Shown: one piece after another, positions 25,375 through 33,309 of the stretch | Numbering within the stretch: position 1 is the stretch's first letter | Layout of the letters: every line of letters starts with the position of its first letter | DNA from: an uncultured Bacilli bacterium | GTDB taxonomy: Bacteria; Bacillota_I; Bacilli_A; RF39; UBA660 | Assembly (NCBI GenBank): GCA_934120265.1 | Contig: CAKOTU010000001.1 | Location: forward strand, 70,219-134,218 | Length of the DNA: 64,000 nt | Reading direction: 5' to 3' | The notes under the pieces: generated by a model | Told to the model about the DNA's origin: nothing | What the model saw: the letters and a program-made list of their open reading frames with translations, nothing else | Databases searched by the model: none | Made by a program: the position numbers and the translations under genes

Positions 25375-25588
25375 ATTTGGTGTTTGTGATAGGTGTAAAG
25401 CAACAAATATAAAATCACTTATTCCAAAATTAAAAAAAATTGATGATAAAGCTATTATAAATATTGGCTGTCAAAGCGTTTGTGGTATTGGGAGAAACAA
25501 GCCATTTGTAATATGCAATGACAAGCTAATTGTTGCAGATAGCGAAGATGAATTAATTACAAAAGTAAAACAAGCTATAAATTCTTAG
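25367..25588 (+). CDS. DUF1450 (YuzB-like) protein
   Basis: Seventy-three residues: FGVCDRCKATN and IGCQSVCGIGRNKPFVICNDKLI carry cysteines in the pattern of the DUF1450 family, suggesting a metal or redox site. The start overlaps the pduL stop by eight bases, so the two are co-translated. Function unknown. Confidence 0.75.
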   Translation: MNKFGVCDRCKATNIKSLIPKLKKIDDKAIINIGCQSVCGIGRNKPFVICNDKLIVADSEDELITKVKQAINS

Positions 25589-25600
25589 CTTGTTTTATTT
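25567..25600. terminator. Bidirectional terminator between the DUF1450 gene and the PBP gene
   Basis: AAAACAAGCT-ataaattctt-AGCTTGTTTT with T-rich sequence after it; both genes end within it. Confidence 0.75.
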
Positions 25601-27543
25601 TCTTTAATGGTAGGAATAACATCATCTAGAGGTGTTTTTGAAATAGTTGGTTCAGTTCCTTTAATATAGTAAACTATTTTTTTGTGTTTGGAATCATTAG
25701 TGGCTAATTCACCAGAAACAGGATCAACAAGTACTCCTACGACATTATTAGGTGTTTCGTACCAATTGTCTTCCTTATTTTGTAAACATCCTTCGATAGT
25801 TTCTAGCCATACATTTTGTGCAATAGTACGGTCAGCACTAGGAGTAGGAGAGTTATCATCATATCCAGTCCATACTCCCACAATTAAATCTTTATTGTAG
25901 CCAAATATTAATCTATCGGTATCAGTTGTTCCTGTTTTAATCGCATATTTTTTAGTCATTCTACTAGCATAATTTATCATTGTTGGATAACTATAATCAA
26001 TTAGTTCTTTGTCATATGTGTTAGTTAAAAGTTCATTTAAGACATAAGTAATACTTTTATTTAAAACGTTTTCTTTAACCTCATCAGCTTGGTATAAAAT
26101 ATTTCCATGCTCATCTTCTACTTTGCTAATAAGATGTGGTTCTACTTTGTATCCTTCATTAGCAAATGCTGCATAACCTTGCATCATATTAATCAAAGTT
26201 ATTTCATTAGAACCTAAAGCTAAGGATGGAATAGGAGATAAGTTTTCGATGCCAACTCTTTTGGCAATATCAACTAAAGTTTCTTCGCCTAAAAAAAGAT
26301 GAGTTTTAACGGCATATATATTATCTGAATAAGCAACAGCTGCAGCCATAGTAATTGGTTTATTGGCATATACATCACCATAATTACTAGGACTATAGGT
26401 TTTATTTTCTGAAAAAGTAAACACAGTTTTTTCACTAGTAAATGTTGTTGTAGGGGTAAAACCATTTTCAAGTGCGGAATAATATAAAAATGGTTTCATA
26501 GTAGATCCAACTTGTCTTTTAGCAGATATAGCTCGATTAAATTGACTTTTCGAGTAATCTCTACCACCAGAAAGTGCGAGTATTTCACCGTTATTCGGAT
26601 TCATAACAATACTAGCAACTTGTATTTCTTCATTTTTACTTGTATTTTTTTTGATACTTTCATCTAATATACTTTGAGCATTTTTATCAAGATATGTATA
26701 TATTTTTAAACCACCAGTTTCTAAAAATGTTGCAGGTATTGTTTTAATACTTTTTAATTCACTTAAAACAGCATCTTTATAGTACATTACAGAAGTTACA
26801 CCTTCGTTAGGAATAGCTCCTACATATGTAAGTTCAGTATTATAAGCATCATCAGCTTCTTCCTTACTAATGTATTTATTTTTAACCATTGAATTAAGGA
26901 TTAATCTTTGTCTTTTTTTTGCTGCATCTAAATTAGAAAGAGGAGAGTAATTAGATGGGCTTTTAGGAATACCAGCTAGAATGGTTGCTTCTGCTAGTGT
27001 TAAATCTTTAGCATCTTTATTAAAGTAATAAAGACTAGCATTTTCTATTCCAAATATTCCACCATAATTAATAGTGTTTAAGTATCCTTCAAAAATTTCA
27101 TCTTTAGTATAATGCGATTCTAAACGTACTGTAAGCCAGGCTTCATTTATTTTTCTAGTCCATGTTTTATCAAAATTTAAAAATAAGTTTTTAGCGTACT
27201 GTTGCGTTATGGTAGAAGCACCTTGTAATGTTTTACCGTTGATAACATTTACATATAAAGCTTTTAAAATACGTAATGGATCAAATCCCTGATGTGAATA
27301 AAAGTGTTTATCTTCAATTGATAGAGTAGCGTTTTTTAAATAGTCAGATATATCACTTAGTTTAACCCAGTTATCATCATCTGTATAAAGTTCATTATTA
27401 ATATCATAAAAAACATATTTATTAGCCGATTTAATAGATAGTTTAGGTGTAAATTTAGCAACTATGTAAATACCAAAATAAGTTATACTGAAAACAATAG
27501 TCATTATAATTAATACTTTTTTTAAAGTCTTAAACCATTTCAT
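25585..27543 (-). CDS. Class A penicillin-binding protein (bifunctional)
   Basis: A 652-residue peptidoglycan synthase. One N-terminal membrane helix is followed by a glycosyltransferase family 51 domain (SIEDKHFYSHQGFD, GASTITQQYAKNLFL, LNTINYGG) and a transpeptidase domain with catalytic Ser in STMKPF, YSDNIYAV (SxN) and KTGTTDTD. It is a PBP1A/PBP2A-like enzyme for lateral wall or spore wall growth. No long C-terminal extension is present. Confidence 0.93.
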   Translation of the reverse strand: MKWFKTLKKVLIIMTIVFSITYFGIYIVAKFTPKLSIKSANKYVFYDINNELYTDDDNWVKLSDISDYLKNATLSIEDKHFYSHQGFDPLRILKALYVNVINGKTLQGASTITQQYAKNLFLNFDKTWTRKINEAWLTVRLESHYTKDEIFEGYLNTINYGGIFGIENASLYYFNKDAKDLTLAEATILAGIPKSPSNYSPLSNLDAAKKRQRLILNSMVKNKYISKEEADDAYNTELTYVGAIPNEGVTSVMYYKDAVLSELKSIKTIPATFLETGGLKIYTYLDKNAQSILDESIKKNTSKNEEIQVASIVMNPNNGEILALSGGRDYSKSQFNRAISAKRQVGSTMKPFLYYSALENGFTPTTTFTSEKTVFTFSENKTYSPSNYGDVYANKPITMAAAVAYSDNIYAVKTHLFLGEETLVDIAKRVGIENLSPIPSLALGSNEITLINMMQGYAAFANEGYKVEPHLISKVEDEHGNILYQADEVKENVLNKSITYVLNELLTNTYDKELIDYSYPTMINYASRMTKKYAIKTGTTDTDRLIFGYNKDLIVGVWTGYDDNSPTPSADRTIAQNVWLETIEGCLQNKEDNWYETPNNVVGVLVDPVSGELATNDSKHKKIVYYIKGTEPTISKTPLDDVIPTIKENKTS

Positions 27544-27662
27544 AGTATCACGCTTCCTAAAGTTATTATTTATAATTTTAAAAAAAATATTAGTTAATTA
27601 TAAAAAAAGTATGAAATTTATGAAAGATGTGCTATAATTTGGCTATTAAATGGGGAATGTAA

Positions 27663-28019
27663 ATGAAAATAAAAGGAAAAACTAATTTAAAAACTAGTAA
27701 TGAAGTTGTTATTAATAACAAAGAATTTAATGGCTTAAAGAATGATAATACGATTACTTTTTATGATGATGGCATTAAAGTTAATATTACTCTAGGTGAT
27801 GAAGTAACACTTAAAAGAAGTAATGATGATTATGAGATAATGCTAACTTTTAATGAAAGAAGTAGTATGGAAGGTAAATATCTTTCAAAAAAAGATAATT
27901 TGTTCTTGCCATTATATATAATTACTGATAAAATCATAGTTGGTAATAATTTATTAATAATTAATTACCGCCTAAATGATGAAATTTATGAGTTTAAATT
28001 GGAATTTGAGGTGATATAG
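27663..28019 (+). CDS. ywiB: DUF1934 (YwiB-like) beta-barrel protein
   Basis: A 118-residue protein predicted as mostly beta strands, ending YRLNDEIYEFKLEFEV. The YwiB family is found directly before argS and rpoE in Bacilli, exactly the arrangement here. GGGGAATGTAA precedes the ATG; its stop overlaps the argS start by one base. Function is unknown. Confidence 0.82.
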   Translation: MKIKGKTNLKTSNEVVINNKEFNGLKNDNTITFYDDGIKVNITLGDEVTLKRSNDDYEIMLTFNERSSMEGKYLSKKDNLFLPLYIITDKIIVGNNLLIINYRLNDEIYEFKLEFEVI

Positions 28020-29716
28020 TGGATATTTTAGAAAATATAATTACTAATGTTACAAATGATTTAGGATATACAGTTGATAACATGACAGTTATTAAATCTA
28101 ATCGACCTGATTTATGTGACTATCAATGTGATCAAGTCTTCAAACTAGCTAAGCAGTATCACAAAAATCTTATGGAAATAGGAGAAGAAATCACAAGTAA
28201 GATAAATGAACTAGAAAATTTTAGTGATTACTTTGAAAAAGTGGAGTTTGTACGACCTGGTTTTATTAATATTACTTTAAGTAATAAGTTTATTAATAAT
28301 AAAATAAAGAACATGTATAATAATCCTAAGTTTGATATAAAATTACCTAGTCTTAAAGAAACATACTTCATGGATTATGGTGGACCTAATGTTGCTAAAC
28401 CACTTCATGTTGGACATATGAGAACAGCAATTGTTGGAGAAGCAATAAAAAGAATAATTAATTATTTTGGTCATAAAACTATAAGTGATGTTCATTTAGG
28501 TGATTATGGGCTTCAAATTGGTGAAGTTATATATGGTATTAAAGAGAAAAATATGAATATTAATGATTTAACAATTAAAGATTTAGATCATATATATCCA
28601 GAAATGAGTAAAAGATGTAAAGAAGATGAAACTTTAAAAGAAGAGTGTGCTAGTATAACTAAAGATTTACAAGATGGAAATAAAGAATATTATGAATATT
28701 TTAAAAAGATATGTGAAGTATCTGTAAGTGATATAAAAAATATTTATAACTACCTAGATGTACATTTTGATCTATGGTTAGGAGAAAGTGATTCTTATCC
28801 TTATATACCTAAGGTTGAACAATTACTCGATAGTAAACATTTATTAGAATCTAGCGAAGGTGCTAGAGTAGTATATGTTAATAGAGATGATGATAAAGTT
28901 GAAATTCCACCACTTCTATTTAAGAAAGCAAATGGTGGTTATATGTATCCAGCTACTGATTTAGCATCAATATATCAAAGAATAGAAGACTATAATCCAG
29001 ATCATATTCTATATGTTGTTGATAATAGACAAGCACTTCATTTTGAACAAGTATTTAGAACTTGTCAGTTATCTGGGTTAATAGATGAGTCCAAGTTGGA
29101 GCACTTAGGCTATGGTACTGTAAATGGTCTTGATGGTAAACCTTATAAGACAAGAAGTGGAGATACACCTAAGTTACAAAATCTATTTGAACAAGTTAAA
29201 GAGATATTTGAAAACGCTAAAGAAGAAAATAAAAATAAGAGTGAAAGTGATAAAAATATTATTGTTAATTCCATTTTAAAATTTGCAGACTTACAAAACA
29301 GTCGCGAAAGAGATTATATTTTTGATATTGAAAAATTTAGTGGTTTAGTTGGTAAAACCGGACCATACATTTTATACACATATGTAAGAATAAATAAAAT
29401 ACTTGAAAAATTTACAAATGATGTTAATAATTTAACAGATAATATATATAATAATTATGATCGTGATTTAAGAGTTAAGTTGTTAGATTTAGAATATGAA
29501 CTTAATTTAGCTTTTGAAAATCGTAAACCTAATTATTTGGTTGATTATATTTATGATTTATGCGTTTTAGTAAATGCATTTTATCAAAACAATCATATAA
29601 TTAATTTGGATGATGAAATAAAAAGAAATGATTGGATTTCTGTATTAAAATTATCTAACAAAATTATAAAAGAAATGCTAAATTTATTAGCAATAGAAAT
29701 TCCTACAGAAATGTAG
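28019..29716 (+). CDS. argS: Arginyl-tRNA synthetase
   Basis: A 565-residue class I synthetase starting at GTG after GAGGTGATATA. GGPNVAKPLHVGHMRTAIVGE holds the HIGH motif (HVGH); the KMSKS-like loop is degenerate (KPYKTRSGD), normal for ArgRS. The N-terminal Add-1 domain and the C-terminal DALR anticodon domain are present. Confidence 0.97.
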   Translation: MDILENIITNVTNDLGYTVDNMTVIKSNRPDLCDYQCDQVFKLAKQYHKNLMEIGEEITSKINELENFSDYFEKVEFVRPGFINITLSNKFINNKIKNMYNNPKFDIKLPSLKETYFMDYGGPNVAKPLHVGHMRTAIVGEAIKRIINYFGHKTISDVHLGDYGLQIGEVIYGIKEKNMNINDLTIKDLDHIYPEMSKRCKEDETLKEECASITKDLQDGNKEYYEYFKKICEVSVSDIKNIYNYLDVHFDLWLGESDSYPYIPKVEQLLDSKHLLESSEGARVVYVNRDDDKVEIPPLLFKKANGGYMYPATDLASIYQRIEDYNPDHILYVVDNRQALHFEQVFRTCQLSGLIDESKLEHLGYGTVNGLDGKPYKTRSGDTPKLQNLFEQVKEIFENAKEENKNKSESDKNIIVNSILKFADLQNSRERDYIFDIEKFSGLVGKTGPYILYTYVRINKILEKFTNDVNNLTDNIYNNYDRDLRVKLLDLEYELNLAFENRKPNYLVDYIYDLCVLVNAFYQNNHIINLDDEIKRNDWISVLKLSNKIIKEMLNLLAIEIPTEM

Positions 29717-29732
29717 TAAGTGGAGGTTATTT

Positions 29733-30182
29733 ATGAAATTAAAGAATATGAGTCAAGAAGAATTACAATTGTTATCTTATACAGATTTAACTTATAAAAT
29801 TTTAAAGGAAGAAAAGAAAACTTTAAATACACCTGCTATTTTTAGAAAAATATGTGATTTACTTGGATATTCTGATGAAGAATATGCGGAAAAAATTGGT
29901 GATTACTATACATCTCTTACTATTGATAAAAGATTTGTTATGTTAGAAAATGGTGAATGGGATATTAGAGATAATCATGTATTAAATATTTCTTTAGAGG
30001 ACGATGACGAAGAAGAATTAGAATCTGAAGAGGAAGAAGAAACAGAAGATGATGAAAATATAGAAGAAGATGAAGAAGATATCGATAGCGTTATTGATGA
30101 TGATGAGTTAGATGATGACGTTGATGATGATATTGACGATTTAGCTGTTTTAGATGAAGAAGAAATTGGAGAAGAAGAATAA
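29733..30182 (+). CDS. rpoE: RNA polymerase delta subunit
   Basis: A 149-residue protein. The folded HARE-HTH domain (SYTDLTYKILKEEKKTLNTP, YTSLTIDKRFVMLENGEWDIR) occupies residues 10-90 and is followed by a long Asp/Glu tail, the standard plan for Firmicute delta, which speeds RNA polymerase recycling and affects promoter selectivity. GGAGG precedes the ATG. Third gene of ywiB-argS-rpoE. Confidence 0.95.
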   Translation: MKLKNMSQEELQLLSYTDLTYKILKEEKKTLNTPAIFRKICDLLGYSDEEYAEKIGDYYTSLTIDKRFVMLENGEWDIRDNHVLNISLEDDDEEELESEEEEETEDDENIEEDEEDIDSVIDDDELDDDVDDDIDDLAVLDEEEIGEEE

Positions 30183-30195
30183 CTTCTCTTTTTTT
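30169..30195 (+). terminator. Terminator of ywiB-argS-rpoE
   Basis: GAGAAG-aagaataa-CTTCTC followed by TTTTTTT. Confidence 0.75.
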
Positions 30196-30226
30196 GTAAA
30201 GAAATATTAGAATTTTATAAAAAAAA

Positions 30227-30256
30227 TTGACAATTATTCTTGGTTAAAGATATAAT
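30227..30256 (+). promoter_or_regulatory. Promoter for the gene at 30282
   Basis: TTGACA, an 18-bp spacer and TATAAT (30251-30256). Confidence 0.75.
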
Positions 30257-30281
30257 CTAAATATAGAATAGGAGTGAAATA

Positions 30282-31043
30282 ATGGAAGAAAAAAGAAGTA
30301 GTACGGGAATGACAGTTTTAATTACAGTTTTAGTTATGTTGGTGTTAGGTTTAGGAGGATTTATTATTTACGATAAAGTGTTAAATAAAAAAGATGAACC
30401 ACAAATTAAAGAAGATAATAAAGTAGAAGACAAGGATAATAATACGACTGTAGAAGAAGAACCAAAAGTTAAAAATTTGAGTAATGATGAAAAAGTAAAA
30501 TATAATAAGGAATTAGATAAAGTGTGGTTCTCATTATATAGATTATTACCTAGTTCATTAGAAAATTTAAAAAGTGGAGATGCTTTAATTTCTACAAAAC
30601 AAAATAAAATAGAGTTTTTATTAGAATTAATATCAAGAGATGATTCTATTGATAAAAAGACAGATGCTCGTGGAACTGGTAGCCTTGATGTTAAATTATC
30701 TGATTTTACAGCAAAATATAAAGAAGTATTTAATGAAGATATAACAGAAAGTGATATTTCTAAAAAATATACAATAAAAAATGGAACTGTATATGGAACA
30801 TACTATACTGGATTTGAAAAATCTTTTGCTCTTAAAGCAGAAAAGGTAACTAAACTCGATAATGGAAACTATCAATTAGAAACAACTTTTGCCACACTTG
30901 ATAGTGATGTAGAAGCATTTGCTGAATGTTCTGATGCAAGTAAAGCAACATGTCCAGCAAGTGTAAAAAGTGGAAAATTATTATTTGAATATGGTAAAAA
31001 AGATAACGCCAATTATTTAGTAAGTATTACTTTTGAAAAATAG
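30282..31043 (+). CDS. Single-pass exported protein of unknown function
   Basis: A 253-residue protein with one N-terminal membrane anchor (MTVLITVLVMLVLGLGGFII, residues 10-29), an acidic and Lys-rich linker, then an extracellular domain with two cysteines (FAECSDASKATCPA) that could form a disulfide. No known family is recognised. AATAGGAGTGA precedes the ATG. It has its own promoter and terminator. Confidence 0.72.
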   Translation: MEEKRSSTGMTVLITVLVMLVLGLGGFIIYDKVLNKKDEPQIKEDNKVEDKDNNTTVEEEPKVKNLSNDEKVKYNKELDKVWFSLYRLLPSSLENLKSGDALISTKQNKIEFLLELISRDDSIDKKTDARGTGSLDVKLSDFTAKYKEVFNEDITESDISKKYTIKNGTVYGTYYTGFEKSFALKAEKVTKLDNGNYQLETTFATLDSDVEAFAECSDASKATCPASVKSGKLLFEYGKKDNANYLVSITFEK

Positions 31044-31062
31044 ACACAAATGTGTCTTTTTG
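31042..31062 (+). terminator. Terminator of the gene at 30282
   Basis: AGACACA-aa-TGTGTCT followed by TTTTG. Confidence 0.75.
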
Positions 31063-31063
31063 T

Positions 31064-31092
31064 TTGCTTTCATAAATAAAATATAGTATAAT
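31064..31092 (+). promoter_or_regulatory. Promoter for prfA-prmC
   Basis: TTGCTT, a 17-bp spacer and TATAAT (31087-31092). Confidence 0.65.
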
Positions 31093-31117
31093 CTTTGTAG
31101 TCGAGAGGATGATTATT

Positions 31118-32173
31118 GTGATAGAAAGATTAGAAGCAATAGAAAAAAGATATAATGAACTAAGTGAACTTTTAATGAGTCAAGAAGTAATTTCAGATAT
31201 TAAAAAAACTTTAGAGTTAACAAAAGAACAAGCTTCTTTGAAAGAAGGATATGAAATATATAATAAATATAAACAAATATTATCTGATATTGAAGCGGCA
31301 AAAGAAATGACTAAAGATCCTGATATGGCAGAGTTTGCTCGTGAAGAGTTAGAAAGTTTAAACGCTGAAAAAGAAAAAACAGAAAAAGATATAGAAATAA
31401 TATTACTTCCAAAAGACCCTAATGATGGAAAGAATGTTATTGTTGAGATTCGTGGAGCAGCCGGTGGAGATGAGGCCAATATTTTTGCTGGTGATTTATA
31501 TAGAATGTATTGTCGTTATGCTGAAAAACAAGGATGGAAAACAGAAGTATTAGACAGTGAAGATTGTGCTGCAGGTGGTTTTTCACAAATAGAATTTATG
31601 ATTAAAGGTGACAATGTATATTCTAAATTAAAATATGAGAGTGGTGCACACCGTGTACAACGTGTTCCAGTAACAGAAGCCAATGGTAGAATTCAAACTT
31701 CTACTGCAACAGTTTTAGTTATGCCAGAAGCAGAAGAATTAGATTTTGATCTTGATATGTCAGAAGTAAGAATAGATATTACAAGATCATCTGGATGTGG
31801 AGGACAAGGAGTTAATACTACAGATTCTGCCGTTCGTTTAACTCACATACCTACAGGTATAATTGTTTATTCACAAACAGAAAGAAGTCAAATTAAAAAT
31901 AAGGAAAAAGCTATTCAAATCTTAAAGACTCGTTTATATGATTTAAAATTAAGAGAAAAAGAAGAAGCTGAAGGTGCTGAAAGAAGAAGTAAAATTGGTA
32001 CTGGTGATAGATCAGAAAAAATTAGAACATATAATTATCCACAAAATCGTGTAACTGATCATAGAATTGGTTTCACAACAAAACAATTAGATCGTGTTAT
32101 GGATGGAGCGTTAGATGAGATAATTGAGGCTTTAATCACTGAAGACCAAAACCGTAAATTACGTGGTGAATAA
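31118..32173 (+). CDS. prfA: Peptide chain release factor 1
   Basis: A 351-residue release factor reading UAA and UAG. Catalytic GGQ is in [23 protein letters not shown] 31118 is chosen because it gives [15 protein letters not shown], the family's usual start, at normal distance from GAGAGG; ATG 31109 touches that site directly. prmC, which methylates the GGQ glutamine, follows. Confidence 0.96.
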   Translation: MIERLEAIEKRYNELSELLMSQEVISDIKKTLELTKEQASLKEGYEIYNKYKQILSDIEAAKEMTKDPDMAEFAREELESLNAEKEKTEKDIEIILLPKDPNDGKNVIVEIRGAAGGDEANIFAGDLYRMYCRYAEKQGWKTEVLDSEDCAAGGFSQIEFMIKGDNVYSKLKYESGAHRVQRVPVTEANGRIQTSTATVLVMPEAEELDFDLDMSEVRIDITRSSGCGGQGVNTTDSAVRLTHIPTGIIVYSQTERSQIKNKEKAIQILKTRLYDLKLREKEEAEGAERRSKIGTGDRSEKIRTYNYPQNRVTDHRIGFTTKQLDRVMDGALDEIIEALITEDQNRKLRGE

Positions 32174-32229
32174 TCTTTATAAAAAAATGTATTTAGTGAA
32201 AAAAATTCATAGAATAAAAAGGTGATTAG

Positions 32230-32955
32230 ATGACTGATATTGAATATTTAAAAAAGTATTTGACTGAGGATAAATTAGAAGCTGGATTAAAGAGGTTAGA
32301 AAAAGGAGAACCGGTTCAATATATAGTTGGTAATGTTGATTTTTATGGTTTAATATTTAATGTTAATCCATGTGTGTTAATACCCCGTTTTGAAACAGAA
32401 GAGTTAGTATCAAAAACAATTGATTATATTAAAAAATTTTTTAACTATCCAATTAATTGTGTAGATTTAGGAACAGGTAGTGGTTGTATTGCTATCACTT
32501 TAAAAAATAAAATAGGTGAAAATATAACTATGGATGCTGTAGATATATCTGGTGATGCTTTAAGAGTTGCACAAGAAAATGCATCTAATAATAATGCGGA
32601 TATTACATTTTATCATGGAGATATGTTAGAACCTCTAAATAAAAAATATGATGTTATTATAAGTAATCCACCATATATTCGTAAAGATGAAGAAATTATG
32701 AATATAGTTAAAGATAATGAACCTAATATTGCTTTATATGCCGAAAATGAAGGACTTGCTAACTATGAAAAAATACTATCTAATGCTAGCAATTATTTAA
32801 AAGAAAGAAGTATGATTGCTTTTGAAATTGGTTGGTGGCAAGCAGATAAAATTACTGAAATAGTTAAAAAGTATTTTCCTAACAGTATGATTAGTGTAGA
32901 AAAAGATATGCAAGAAAGAGATCGCTTTATATTTATATTTAATAATCAAGAGTAA
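32230..32955 (+). CDS. prmC: Peptide chain release factor N5-glutamine methyltransferase PrmC
   Basis: A 241-residue SAM-dependent methyltransferase that modifies the GGQ glutamine of release factors. VDLGTGSGCIAITL is the SAM loop and SNPPYIRKDE is the catalytic NPPY. The N-terminal helical domain is shorter than in the usual 270-290-residue enzyme. AGGTGATTAG precedes the ATG, and the gene follows prfA as in Bacillus. Confidence 0.93.
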   Translation: MTDIEYLKKYLTEDKLEAGLKRLEKGEPVQYIVGNVDFYGLIFNVNPCVLIPRFETEELVSKTIDYIKKFFNYPINCVDLGTGSGCIAITLKNKIGENITMDAVDISGDALRVAQENASNNNADITFYHGDMLEPLNKKYDVIISNPPYIRKDEEIMNIVKDNEPNIALYAENEGLANYEKILSNASNYLKERSMIAFEIGWWQADKITEIVKKYFPNSMISVEKDMQERDRFIFIFNNQE

Positions 32956-32979
32956 AGAGATTTAATTCTCTTTTTTTTT
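32954..32979 (+). terminator. Terminator of prfA-prmC
   Basis: AAAGAGA-tttaat-TCTCTTT followed by TTTTTT. Confidence 0.8.
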
Positions 32980-32986
32980 ATAATTA

Positions 32987-33016
32987 TTGACAGCAAAGAA
33001 TACTAAATTGTATAAT
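32987..33016 (+). promoter_or_regulatory. Promoter of G-tract leader element 1
   Basis: TTGACA, an 18-bp spacer and TATAAT (33011-33016); the same layout recurs at 52785-52814. Confidence 0.85.
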
Positions 33017-33040
33017 AAGAACAGTAAAGGTAGTGATAGT

Positions 33041-33157
33041 ATGGTTAAAGAGATAAGTATAAAACTAGCTCAAAACCCAACCTGGGGGGGGGGTATATTT
33101 AATCATACTATAATATTAAATAAAAAAGAAAACACAAAGCTTCTAGACTTTCGATAG
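33041..33157 (+). CDS. Leader peptide ORF with a ten-G tract (long frame)
   Basis: A 38-codon ORF starting MVKEISIKLAQNPTWGGG, then IFNHTIILNKKENTKLLDFR. ATG follows GTGATAGT, the spacing seen at real genes here. The G run 33084-33093 encodes Trp-Gly-Gly-Gly. The stop at 33155-33157 is inside the following hairpin. The copy at 52839 begins MVKDVSINITQNLTWGG and would keep the same downstream frame (NHTI, LN, KENTK, LDF) only with one more G. No known family. It could act as a peptide or only as a translated regulatory leader. Confidence 0.55.
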   Translation: MVKEISIKLAQNPTWGGGIFNHTIILNKKENTKLLDFR

Positions 33158-33178
33158 TCTAGATTTCTTTGTGTTTTT
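33127..33178 (+). terminator. Terminator-like attenuator hairpin of leader 1
   Basis: Outer stem AACACAAAG (33131-33139) with CTTTGTGTT (33167-33175); inner stem TCTAGACT (33142-33149) with AGTCTAGA (33156-33163), loop TTCGAT, then a T run. It stands between the leader ORF and pilin-like gene B. Confidence 0.75.
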
Positions 33179-33309
33179 TGTGTACACCTTTATAAGAAGA
33201 GAGTTGTTTTAAAAATACATAAACGCATTAAAAATATGTATTATGACTAGATGTTTATAAGAATTGAAAAAGGGTATAATTAAAATATAAGTAATGTAGG
33301 AGGAAAAAA

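Larger units (their letters stand above)
32987..33195 (+). repeat. G-tract leader element, copy 1
   Basis: This unit fills most of the 354-base gap before pilin-like gene B. It holds a promoter, a short ORF with ten consecutive G, and a large hairpin with a T run. It matches the segment at 52785-52990 almost base for base from TATAATAAGAACAGTAAAGG through the ribosome binding site, the ACCTGGGGGG core, TTTAATCATACTATA, the hairpin stems and the trailing CCTTTATAA. The two copies differ in spacer sequence, G-run length and hairpin loop. The remaining 33196-33309 holds a weak TATAAT (33275) and the pilin ribosome binding site. Confidence 0.85.

Noticed and set aside
25567..25600. Insertion-sequence end or attachment site
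   Set aside because: The inverted repeat is a convergent terminator; no transposase or target duplication is present anywhere in the window.
33084..33093. G-quadruplex like the one driving pilin antigenic variation in Neisseria
   Set aside because: A single run of ten G, or seven in the other copy, cannot supply the four separate G tracts of an intramolecular quadruplex; slippage in an ORF explains it better.
32987..33195. Known c-di-GMP riboswitch controlling pilin genes
   Set aside because: None of the conserved GEMM core sequence could be found in either leader; the element has a translated ORF and a terminator instead.
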